A DNA stretch of 64,000 nucleotides from Pseudomonas proteolytica. GTDB taxonomy: Bacteria > Pseudomonadota > Gammaproteobacteria > Pseudomonadales > Pseudomonadaceae. Each line of letters begins with the position of its first letter. The first letter of the stretch is position 1. This document shows, in pieces, positions 56,903-64,000 of this stretch. Made by a program: the position numbers and the translations under genes. The stretch spans positions 186,001 through 250,000 of the forward strand of contig NZ_VFEV01000002.1 in NCBI RefSeq assembly GCF_007858275.1, in the 5' to 3' direction. Under the pieces are notes generated by a model. The model searched no databases. It was not told where the DNA came from and saw only the letters and a program-made list of their open reading frames with translations.

Positions 56903-57029
56903 TAGTTAACCTGTGCCGTTTGTGCCCTTGCGCAAAAGCACGGGCGCGAGCGACTAAGCTTTAGCACTATTGAATACTTCGAATGTCTGGCCTGGAGCCA
57001 AACTTCCACGCAAGCCAACCAATATCGGT

Positions 57030-57425
57030 GATATCAACCCGTTTGTTTTTACCGTGAAGGCGGGAAGCTTTACCGCCGCGGCGATTACACTGGGCATGGA
57101 CCCGCATTGTTCGCTTGGAGGACCGGATGGGCGCACGGTTGCTCAATCGCACGACGCGCAAACTGAGCCTGACAAACGAGGGGCAGATTGCGTATGAGCG
57201 CTGGCGGCAGATTATCGAGGATCTTGATGAGGTCGAGGTGACCATGGTCCGGGCCGTGGGCGGCCGACCGGTACCTTTAAACTCACGGTCCCGCTGTCCT
57301 TTGGTCAGCGCCATGTCCTGCCGATCCTTGATGCCTATCTGAAGCAGTGGCCTGAGCTGCACGTGGAGTTGTGGTTTACCGATCGCTTTGTCGACGCCCT
57401 TTTTACCACAGATGTAGCCGACTCC
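57030..57425 (+). pseudogene. LysR-family regulator remnant
   Basis: Fragments of a LysR gene in several frames: DINPFVFTVKAGSFTAAAIT near 57030 (helix-turn-helix start), then in another frame from 57115 GARLLNRTTRKLSLTNEGQI, then ILDAYLKQWPELHVELWFTD near 57330-57400. At least two frameshifts and a truncated C-terminus show it is dead. Confidence 0.7.
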
Positions 57426-57436
57426 ACATCCTTCCC

Positions 57437-57670
57437 AGGAGCGTCATCCCGTTTTTCAACGCCTGTTTCAACCAGAAGCACTCACTATCGGTCCGATTTT
57501 GCCGCTGGAAACCCATCCCGGCCGAGCGGCCCCGACCATGCGCGGTCATTTCGAGATGGCGCAACGCGTCGAAGCGCTGGACTTTGGTGCGCTCTGGATG
57601 CGTGACATTCTTTTCTACGATCCGGATTATGGCGACGTGGCGCAGATGTTCGAACCGCTGGGCCATCCAC
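57437..57670 (+). pseudogene. LLM-class flavin oxidoreductase, N-terminal fragment
   Basis: A single frame from about 57437 reads HPVFQRLFQPEALTIGPILP, then LETHPGRAAPTMRGHFEMAQ and FGALWMRDILFYDPDYGDVA before the match ends near MFEPL at about 57660. This is the start of the same luciferase-like family whose C-terminal half lies at 27191-27774. No start codon is left. Confidence 0.65.
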
Positions 57671-57848
57671 AGCCAGCCAAGCGCCTATGCCAACAGCCAG
57701 CCGATGATGGTCCTCACCGACACGGCCGTGTTCCCAATAATGTGAATATAAGCAGCTCGCATGTTGTGGTCACGGCTATCCACTTCAAGGTTGTTGTGAG
57801 CATGCTCCGTGAATTCGACGGTCCGTTCACTAGATGGCAGAGCAACGG

Positions 57849-58139
57849 CTACTTTTGAACCCGTGCGGCTCCGGAATTTCGCTGGTGGTTTCCAGAAAGC
57901 CGGCTGTCTGCATAGTTAAACACTTGCCGCGAACCGTCCTGGCGTATCGTCGTAACAGTGACATAGCCGGCCGAGAGAATACCATTCATCCGGAAGTCAC
58001 TGTTGATAGGGGGGGGCGAACCTGTGAAAAGCTTACCATTGACTGGTCTAATCCCATTCAGTCTGGAATCTTCAGCATGCGAACTGTCGACATCCAGCAG
58101 GCAAGAATAAACCTGTCCCAGCGTTGATGAGGCTGTCAA
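57849..58139 (-). CDS. Hypothetical protein, possibly a fragment
   Basis: A 96-residue frame starting MTASSTLGQVYSCLLDVDSS with beta-rich, extracellular-like composition (GYVTVTTIRQDGSRQVFNYA). It lies between the LLM fragment and the istA remnant, on the same strand as the latter. I do not recognise it; it may be the tail of a larger surface protein cut by the insertion sequence. Confidence 0.3.
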   Translation of the reverse strand: MTASSTLGQVYSCLLDVDSSHAEDSRLNGIRPVNGKLFTGSPPPINSDFRMNGILSAGYVTVTTIRQDGSRQVFNYADSRLSGNHQRNSGAARVQK

Positions 58140-59024
58140 AGGATGTCATTCCTGATTTCCAAGTCCGGCAGGCGGCTCTCCTCATCTGTTGTACGGAGTT
58201 GGTAATATCGGGACGTGTTGGCAACGGGTGCCACCTTAAGTTGTAGGCTGGTTTCTACGGAGAGCGGCGGTGCAGTGGCGGTGAGTCGGGCGAGAACATT
58301 TAGGATGTGATCGGCACTCAGGGCGCCAGACAATCCTCGCAAGCGCCAATCGATTTCGCGCGTGCCGCGCTCAGCGCTTCACACAGGGGGACCGAAGGTC
58401 CCGACTCAAGCACCAGTTCTACCGCTACCAGCACCGGGTCGAGACCAGCGATGGGCACAGCAGCCAATACCTACGTCATAATTTGATCACCGTTGCTGTG
58501 ATGTCTCAGGCCCCGCTTGAGAAGCCGCAACGGAGTGGGCAGATCAGCAAACGGCGTGCCATTGCACAGTGCACTGGGTTTGCGTTCGATGAGTGGGATG
58601 TAATGCTGCCAGTCAAAACTGACCTGATCTCGATCAAATAGGCACTCGTGGCTGGCAATCATCGTGTCATCGGCGATGACCCTGATCCGGGAGGGATATA
58701 GACGGCTGCTGACCCACTGGCCGACTCGCTCACACGGCACCGAATCGCGATTTCGTGCCACGCAGATCAGGCAGGTGCTGGAGACCCTTACGGTGTGCTC
58801 GACGTAGCCATCAAAGGCGGTCGGCATCCATTTCGACCCGCTCCAGCTCCAAAACGTCCGCCACCGTCAGCCCGTTGCACTAGGGGTGTAGCAGCTCGCT
58901 CCAGAGCGCACGCACGACAGCGTTGGCCCAGCCAGGCATTCAGTTCCTCGAGGGTGTGGAACATGCAGTTTGAGCGTCAATCCAGATGCGCCGTCGACTG
59001 CCTTGAACGTTCTTATCGACAAGA
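58136..59024 (-). pseudogene. IS21-family transposase (istA) remnant
   Basis: On the minus strand, from right to left, the product reads LVDKNVQGSRRRIWIDAQTA, LEELNAWLGQRC, TAFDGYVEHTVRVSSTCLIC, RVIADDTMIASHECLFDRDQ and, past a stop, PIAGLDPVLVAVELVLESG and HILNVLARLTATAPP. There is a frameshift at about 58940, an in-frame TAG at 58471 where glutamine is expected, and another shift near 58345. The N-terminal half and the istB partner are missing; the transposon end truncates it. Confidence 0.75.
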
Positions 59025-59068
59025 GGGTTGGCCGGGATTCGCACCAAATTCGCCAAAATGCAATTAAG
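59025..59068. repeat. Candidate left terminal inverted repeat of the Tn3-family element
   Basis: The sequence GGGTTGGCC... to ...GCAATTAAG ends with TTAAG, the typical inner end of Tn3-family repeats, 15 bases after the tnpA stop. The outer edge could instead be GGGATTCGCACC at 59034, since istA-like reading continues up to about 59033. The matching right repeat is outside the window. Confidence 0.45.
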
Positions 59069-59083
59069 CTTATGATTTAAAAG

Positions 59084-62050
59084 CTAAAACTGAATCTTGT
59101 AGTCAATCGGTTTGATCTTCCGATCGAGGTCCAGGGTGTAGTCGCCGAAACGATTGATATGACTCGTCCGATGCGGCGACAGCGCCTTGAGCACCGCCTC
59201 ATCCACTGGGTGTCCCTGCCGCTGCAGATCCTTGAGCACCCTTGACATTTCCTGCGCGTTGTGCAGGATCACCAGATTCGCCACTAGGTGGTTGTACTTG
59301 ATGACTTTGCGCTGCTCATGCCGCACGTTCTCGGCAATGATGCCCTCTCCGCCGAAGAACAGCCACTTAGTGAAGTTGTTGAACTCTTCGCTCTTGTTGG
59401 TGGCTGCGTGGATGTTCCGGCGGAGTTCGATATCGTTGATGTAATTCAGCAGGAACATCGTACGCACCACGCGGCCGAGCTCGCGGAAGGCGAAGTACAG
59501 CTTGTTTTTCCGGCTGTAGGTCCCCAGTCGGCGCAGGATCATTGAAGGTGTGATCTTGCCGGCTTTGATCGAGATGGCTACTCGAAGCATGTCTGGAACG
59601 TGGCGCTCAATCAGCGCCCAGTCGATGGAGGCTCTGAACAGGCTGTTGATATGGCGATAGTGGCTTCCCTTCTCCGGTTTGAAGAAAACGAGCTCCTTGA
59701 TATTGCGAATTCTCGGCATCAGCTGGATACCGAGCAGATGCGCTAGACCAAACACAGGGGCATTCTGGGCCTGGGTATCACCATGCACGGTGTCCGGCTG
59801 AATATCCGAGTCGTTTTTGACCAGGCCATCCAGGATGTAAACCGCCTCGTAGACCCCGCAGGGAATGAAGCGGCTGAACAGGGCGATATACATGTCGGAA
59901 ACATGGTAGTAGCCGATACCGCCGTAACCACCGTAGCGGATGTGGTACTCGGAAAGCAGATTCTGTTCGTAGACATTCCACTTGGTGCCGTCCGCGGAGG
60001 CGGCCTTTCCGCTCCCCCAATATCGCGGCAAGGCAAAGCGGTTGTAGGCGTTGATAGCCGCCACGATGGCCTTGTCAAGCCGCTCTTCGGTGACGTGTTT
60101 GAGATTAAGCCAGGCCACTTGTTTGCGACTGAAACCTTTAACCGAACGCGCGGTTTGGGATGCGCCTAGGTTGCAGCCATAGCAGAACAGTGTGGTGATG
60201 AAACGCTTACGTGGCTCATCGAGCTTGGCCTCGAAGCCAGAAAGCGGGCCAAACAGGCGGTGCAGGTCAAGCCAACGCTCTGTTTCAGTCAGTACGTCCA
60301 AGATGCTTTTGGGTTCGGCGGTTGCCGTGATGGCTTGATCGATGATGGGCAGCTGGGGCGGCGGCTCCCTTCGTTCGGTTCGCCGAATCAGCAGCCCGGA
60401 TTCAGTCAAATCCACATGCTCGTTATCCGGAAAGTGGTCGTCGACCGTTTGCGCGAGCGCGCTCAACTGGTTGCGCAGGCCTTGGGTGAACGCGGCCGGA
60501 TTGACGTCCATGCCCACCAGTTCGCCGTAGCGCAGCACTTCCTCCTGATACTCATCCCAGCTCACCAGGTGTTCGCGGTAATCGTCGTATTGATCACTGT
60601 GCTCAACGTAGAGGTCGCCGGATTTCAACTCCTGCATAACCTGAGAGAAGATGCAGAGCTCAAAATACTTACGGTGAATCAAGGTCTCACTGCTGGCGGT
60701 GTCGCCCTTGGCGAAGATCAGTTTTCGCCACTTTTCGGGCAGCCCCTCCAGCGCCATTTCGGCAAACTCGTCCGCGCCGAGCGTGAGGTATTCGCGGTGG
60801 CTGTTGCGATGCCGCTGCAGCCAGTCAACCGCCTGCAACAGCGCGTCGTCCTGCGAGCTGGACTTGAGTGCGAGCACGTCCAGGCACTGAAACAGTAACG
60901 AGCGCTTGCTGCGGTATGGCTGCAACATGAACGGATAATAGTTGTTGCCGGCGAAGGCCATGTGCTCATCGCACTGGACGATCCAGGAGGCAGGATCGCC
61001 CTCAAGGGTTTCGTCGACCTGTGCGAGTCGCTCATCTGACGGCAAAGGCGCTTGTAGGACGGTGAGCACCTCCCGGAACTGACCGATCAGCCGATCCACC
61101 TGCTGGACATGGGTCAGGTGGTACTGCTGCAAGCGTTCTTCGGCAATCCGGTGCAGGCTGCGCAGGGTCTTGATGAAGATTTCGGCCACGTCATCCATGG
61201 CCTTCTGCAGTTGCGACTGCACCATGAGCACGGCCAAGGTGTAGCGCTTGTTGGCCTTCATCGCCCGCATTTCGGCGATATCGAGCGCTCGCGCTTCCAG
61301 TACCATCTGGGTGCGCTTGCTGATCGCGATATTCGTCAGCAAGGGAAGTCCATCGGCCAGCTCGATCAGTCCGTTGATATGCTTGAGAAAGCTTGCAACC
61401 TCACGAGCGCCGGGACGCTTCGGTTCGCGCTTGAGGCCATCCCATGCACTGCGCCCCTGGGGCTCCAATAGCTGATCCAGCCGCGCCGTGGCAGAGGCTG
61501 GCAATACATTGGCGACACTCTGATAAATCGACTCGTTGACGCTGGCACGGGCCTGCTGGGCCAGACGGCTGAGCCGTGTAAAACCCGGGAGTTCATAACG
61601 GCGGCGAACCAGCTCTTCAATGAGGATGTTGATGATGTCGGGTAGTTCCTGCTTCGAGGTGGCGGCTTGATGAGCGACCTCGTCCAGCCACTGATCGCCC
61701 TCGGCATCCAGCACCTGAATGCCCAGATGAACGCGAAGCCGCTGCTGGTGGCGTGGTTTGCTGCCGGATTGGTCGTAACGCTGCAGGGCGACCTTGGCGG
61801 GAACTCGCAATCCTGCAAGGCGGCAGATATGTTCAAGGATTGCCGGTGGCGTGGCTGCGAGTGGAAGGAAATAGCCGAGCCGTTGCAGGAGTTTCAGCTG
61901 GATCAGGAGGCAGACGCGCGTAGGGGCTTGCCGATACCAGCCAAAGATCAAGACTTTCTCCTGAGGGCCGGGTGTATAAATCGCGCCGAGTTCCTGTGGG
62001 CTGAACTCGGTTTTAAGACGCGGATAGGCAGTTTCTTCCGGTCGACTCAT
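59084..62050 (-). CDS. tnpA: Tn3-family transposase
   Basis: A 988-residue transposase, normal for the family. An N-terminal DUF4158-type DNA-binding region (EETAYPRLKTEFSPQELGAI) is followed by the DDE catalytic domain: first aspartate in SADGTKWNVYE, second in DTVHGDTQAQNAP, glutamate near TNKSEEFNNFTKWLFFGGEG. The frame is intact, so it may be active. It overlaps tnpS by four bases (ATGA). Confidence 0.95.
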   Translation of the reverse strand: MSRPEETAYPRLKTEFSPQELGAIYTPGPQEKVLIFGWYRQAPTRVCLLIQLKLLQRLGYFLPLAATPPAILEHICRLAGLRVPAKVALQRYDQSGSKPRHQQRLRVHLGIQVLDAEGDQWLDEVAHQAATSKQELPDIINILIEELVRRRYELPGFTRLSRLAQQARASVNESIYQSVANVLPASATARLDQLLEPQGRSAWDGLKREPKRPGAREVASFLKHINGLIELADGLPLLTNIAISKRTQMVLEARALDIAEMRAMKANKRYTLAVLMVQSQLQKAMDDVAEIFIKTLRSLHRIAEERLQQYHLTHVQQVDRLIGQFREVLTVLQAPLPSDERLAQVDETLEGDPASWIVQCDEHMAFAGNNYYPFMLQPYRSKRSLLFQCLDVLALKSSSQDDALLQAVDWLQRHRNSHREYLTLGADEFAEMALEGLPEKWRKLIFAKGDTASSETLIHRKYFELCIFSQVMQELKSGDLYVEHSDQYDDYREHLVSWDEYQEEVLRYGELVGMDVNPAAFTQGLRNQLSALAQTVDDHFPDNEHVDLTESGLLIRRTERREPPPQLPIIDQAITATAEPKSILDVLTETERWLDLHRLFGPLSGFEAKLDEPRKRFITTLFCYGCNLGASQTARSVKGFSRKQVAWLNLKHVTEERLDKAIVAAINAYNRFALPRYWGSGKAASADGTKWNVYEQNLLSEYHIRYGGYGGIGYYHVSDMYIALFSRFIPCGVYEAVYILDGLVKNDSDIQPDTVHGDTQAQNAPVFGLAHLLGIQLMPRIRNIKELVFFKPEKGSHYRHINSLFRASIDWALIERHVPDMLRVAISIKAGKITPSMILRRLGTYSRKNKLYFAFRELGRVVRTMFLLNYINDIELRRNIHAATNKSEEFNNFTKWLFFGGEGIIAENVRHEQRKVIKYNHLVANLVILHNAQEMSRVLKDLQRQGHPVDEAVLKALSPHRTSHINRFGDYTLDLDRKIKPIDYKIQF

Positions 62051-63066
62051 GGATCTTGCTGACGCCGTAAGAGCGAGCCTGCCGCGTTTTCTTCGAAGGC
62101 GCCGGCCTCCTCGATATAGCCTTGCACGGTGCCGTCATGCCGCCAGCCACCCTGGCGCTTGATCTCGAGAAAGTCAGCACCGGCGCGATGGGCGCTGGTT
62201 GCCAGGCCACGGCGCAGGCTGTGGCTGCTCATCTCTGGGGCATGCGACAGACGCGCTTCCTGGGCGCGAGCCGCCAGGATGGCATTGACGCTACCCACGT
62301 TCAGCGCAGCAGCCCCGACTACACCCCAGCGGCTGATGCGGCGGAACAGCGGGCCTTGCTCAATCTGAGCGGTATCCAACCAGCACCGCAAAGCCTTGGC
62401 TGGGCAGCAGATGTTGTCGCCGTAGCGGATCGCCTTGTCCAAGCCCTGACCCTCCTGGTCGGTCTTGGAGCGCGGCAGCGTGATCCGTAGACCTTCCCGC
62501 TCCCACTGCAGGTAGTGCACTTCCAGCATGACCAGTTCGCTGCGTCGGAACGCGCCGAAGTACCCCACCTGTATCAATGCGCTGTCACGCAGCGCCGCGA
62601 GCCCGTCGAGCGTGGCCAGGTGCGTCACGATCAGGTCGAGATCTTCCAGCAGTAAGGCTTTGGCTTTCTGCCGCGGGCGCCCGTGCACTCGCTCGATACC
62701 GCGCAAGGTCTTGCGTACGGTGGCGCTGGCGGTCGGGTCAGGAAAGCCCTGAAAGCGGTGCCATTGCCCCAGCGCGGTCAGGCGCAGGGACAAAGTGCGC
62801 GGGTTCAACGCTTCTGCGAAGGTCAGCAGGTAATGAATCACCGTGGCTTCATCGCACGGCAGCACGCCGCCCCAGGCCTGAAAGTGGCGAATGGCCGAGC
62901 GGTAGGTTCGGCGGATGTTGTCGGAGGTGGCGGCCGCGAGAAAGCGCTGGTAGCGCTGGGCCAACTGCTCCGGGGTAGCGAGCGTACCGTTGGTACGCGC
63001 AAGGGCTGCTCGCTCGTCGAGCAGTAACGGGGTGGCTATTTCATCGTTATTTCTTGTAGTCATCAA
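62047..63066 (-). CDS. tnpS: Tyrosine recombinase, cointegrate resolution protein TnpS type
   Basis: A 339-residue phage-integrase-family enzyme. An N-terminal SAM-like core-binding domain (QRYQRFLAAATSDNIRRTYR) is followed by catalytic residues: arginine in GAFRRSELVM, lysine in LPRSKTDQEG, HSLRRG, the GGWRHDGTVQGYIEE tyrosine. In Tn4651-type elements this protein resolves cointegrates at a site upstream of its gene together with TnpT. All catalytic residues are present. Confidence 0.88.
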   Translation of the reverse strand: MMTTRNNDEIATPLLLDERAALARTNGTLATPEQLAQRYQRFLAAATSDNIRRTYRSAIRHFQAWGGVLPCDEATVIHYLLTFAEALNPRTLSLRLTALGQWHRFQGFPDPTASATVRKTLRGIERVHGRPRQKAKALLLEDLDLIVTHLATLDGLAALRDSALIQVGYFGAFRRSELVMLEVHYLQWEREGLRITLPRSKTDQEGQGLDKAIRYGDNICCPAKALRCWLDTAQIEQGPLFRRISRWGVVGAAALNVGSVNAILAARAQEARLSHAPEMSSHSLRRGLATSAHRAGADFLEIKRQGGWRHDGTVQGYIEEAGAFEENAAGSLLRRQQDP

Positions 63067-63129
63067 GAAACGCCTGTTTAGGCCGTGCGTACTGCGGATT
63101 ATAGAAGCGAATGCCGAGCGTGAACGCCT

Positions 63130-63159
63130 AACTCGCGATAACCGCGCTTATCGTCGGTT
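63130..63159. promoter_or_regulatory. Candidate core recombination site between tnpS and tnpT
   Basis: CGATAA at 63136-63141 and TTATCG at 63148-63153 are exact inverted arms around CCGCGC. With flanks, AACTCGCGATAA matches the reverse complement of the right arm (AACCGACGATAA) at 9 of 12 places. Twelve-base arms with a 6-base centre are what tyrosine recombinases use. It lies in the 183-base divergent gap, where Tn4651-type elements keep their resolution site. A further dyad (AGTAT/ATACT at 63200-63225) could bind TnpT. Confidence 0.5.
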
Positions 63160-63249
63160 CGCCGAGGGTTTCGCCGGGCTGTTCTATTCTGTACTTAAAC
63201 TGCAGTATTACGTTTTCCATACTACGGTACGAAAAAATCCGAGGTGCTT

Positions 63250-64000
63250 ATGGCCCGCCCAGGGATCATGTATGTCCACGTCGCCGCCGCCGCCGCCCAA
63301 CTCGTTGCTCAAGGCAAAAATCCAACGATCGACAGCGTCCGCGAAGCCTTGGGCGGAACCGGCAGCAAGAGCACCATCGCGCCGCTGTTAAAACGTTGGA
63401 AAGCAGCCCACCAAGACACGGTGGCGCACGCGGAGCTTGGACTGCCTGCCGAGCTGGTCCTGGCGTTGAAAGGGGTCTACGAAACAGTGCAGGCGCAGGC
63501 GACCCTCCAAGTCGAGCAGTCGGAGCAGACCCATCGCGAAGCCACCGCCGTGCTGCAGGAGCAGTTGCAGCAGGTTTTCAGCGAGCGGGACGCTTTACTC
63601 AACGCACAGGCGCAACAAAGTCAGGCGCTGGCCACCGCCCAAGCACGCAGCCAAGGGCTGGAAGAAACCGTGCAGCGGCAGGAAATCACCTTGGTCAGTC
63701 TGGGCAGCGAAAAGCTCGGGCTCGAACAGCGCCTGGTCGACCGCGTCGCGGAAATAGCCACACTGAGCCAACACCTGCAGCAAGCGCAGGGGCAGTTCGA
63801 GCATTACCAGGCATCGGTCGCGCAACAGCGCGCCGACGAGCGCCAGGCCGCGGAACAACGCCAGCAGCACCTGGAACAGGAGCTGACAGAGCTCCGCCAG
63901 CGCCTGCTCGCACAACAAACCCACCTGGGCGAACTGCACGCACAGGAACAACGCTGGGCGCAGGACCACGATCGACTGCAGAGCACCCTGCACACGTCCC
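63250..64000 (+). CDS. tnpT: Coiled-coil DNA-binding protein TnpT type (truncated by the window end)
   Basis: The ATG at 63250 follows GAGG and the frame stays open to the last base, 250 codons. Residues 1-60 (MARPGIMYVHVAAAAAQLVA onward, with GGTGSKSTIAPLLKRWKA) match a KfrA-type N-terminal DNA-binding domain. The rest is a long glutamine/glutamate-rich coiled coil. In Tn4651-type transposons TnpT assists TnpS. The C-terminus lies beyond the window. Confidence 0.82.
   Translation, partial: MARPGIMYVHVAAAAAQLVAQGKNPTIDSVREALGGTGSKSTIAPLLKRWKAAHQDTVAHAELGLPAELVLALKGVYETVQAQATLQVEQSEQTHREATAVLQEQLQQVFSERDALLNAQAQQSQALATAQARSQGLEETVQRQEITLVSLGSEKLGLEQRLVDRVAEIATLSQHLQQAQGQFEHYQASVAQQRADERQAAEQRQQHLEQELTELRQRLLAQQTHLGELHAQEQRWAQDHDRLQSTLHTS

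Larger units (their letters stand above)
59025..64000. mobile_element. Tn3-family transposon of the Tn4651 subgroup, left part
   Basis: tnpA, a tyrosine recombinase gene (tnpS-like) and a divergent coiled-coil gene (tnpT-like) with a resolution region between them are the module of the Tn4651 subgroup. The left end is placed at the candidate terminal repeat 59025-59068 next to the tnpA stop. The right end and any cargo lie beyond the window. Confidence 0.8.

Noticed and set aside
62047..63066. The tyrosine recombinase as a genomic-island integrase acting at tRNA-Pro
   Set aside because: It overlaps tnpA by four bases and faces a tnpT-type gene, the fixed order of a Tn4651-type resolution module, and lies 36 kb from the tRNA.

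Overview
The window looks like a chromosomal segment of a Pseudomonas of the fluorescens group. The evidence is the thrS-infC-rpmI-rplT-pheS-pheT-ihfA-merR-tRNA-Pro order, a 64-residue RsmE, a ribose operon with rbsR inside it, a DUF1654 protein, an OprD-family porin, and the GC-rich codon use. All assignments come from reading the sequence and translations; no database search was run.

Region by region: 1-1016 is a decayed edge with a truncated unknown gene, a small membrane protein and the remains of a TonB-dependent receptor. 1109-9250 holds housekeeping and accessory functions: an acid phosphatase, a probable 5-oxoproline permease pair with pcp, a HAD phosphatase, rsmE, a DUF1654-endA operon under a LexA-type box, and ansB with a sigma-54 promoter and acidic-amino-acid (AauR-type) half-sites. 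9638-16733 is the ribose operon rbsBACRKD plus an exported nucleoside hydrolase, behind a clear promoter and RbsR palindrome. 16753-18756 holds small proteins and a cold-shock gene. 19108-26562 is the conserved translation and IHF block ending in tRNA-Pro(GGG).

From the tRNA onward the window is accessory. After about 1.4 kb of debris (including the C-terminal half of a luciferase-like oxidoreductase) and a GGDEF-EAL gene lies a furan-catabolic locus (30096-51941). It has hmfABC (2-furoyl-CoA dehydrogenase), hmfD (2-furoyl-CoA synthetase), hmfE (2-oxoglutaroyl-CoA hydrolase), an SSS and an MFS transporter, hmfF (UbiD-type furandicarboxylate decarboxylase), an SDR, a membrane fatty-acid-hydroxylase-like protein, an aldehyde dehydrogenase, a LysR regulator, hmfG (UbiX-type), an alpha/beta hydrolase, an XdhC-type molybdenum cofactor maturation factor, an AraC regulator and an OprD-family porin. 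Together these could import furan acids, oxidise aldehydes or alcohols, decarboxylate furandicarboxylate to 2-furoate, and convert 2-furoate through its CoA ester to 2-oxoglutarate. No HmfH-type HMF oxidase is present in the window. The leader of hmfA and the first part of its coding region are duplicated, in decayed form, just upstream of the porin.

52094-56902 is a redox island: a zinc-type oxidoreductase, an ABM monooxygenase, xenA divergent from an ArsR-family gene that appears leaderless, and a LysR gene divergent from an SDR across a perfect 12-bp inverted repeat. 57030-59024 is wreckage: a LysR pseudogene, the N-terminal half of a luciferase-like oxidoreductase, and an IS21-type istA remnant. 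From about 59025 to the window end is the left part of a Tn3-family transposon of the Tn4651 subgroup, with tnpA, a tyrosine recombinase (tnpS) and a divergent coiled-coil tnpT that runs off the window. A candidate resolution core site lies between tnpS and tnpT.
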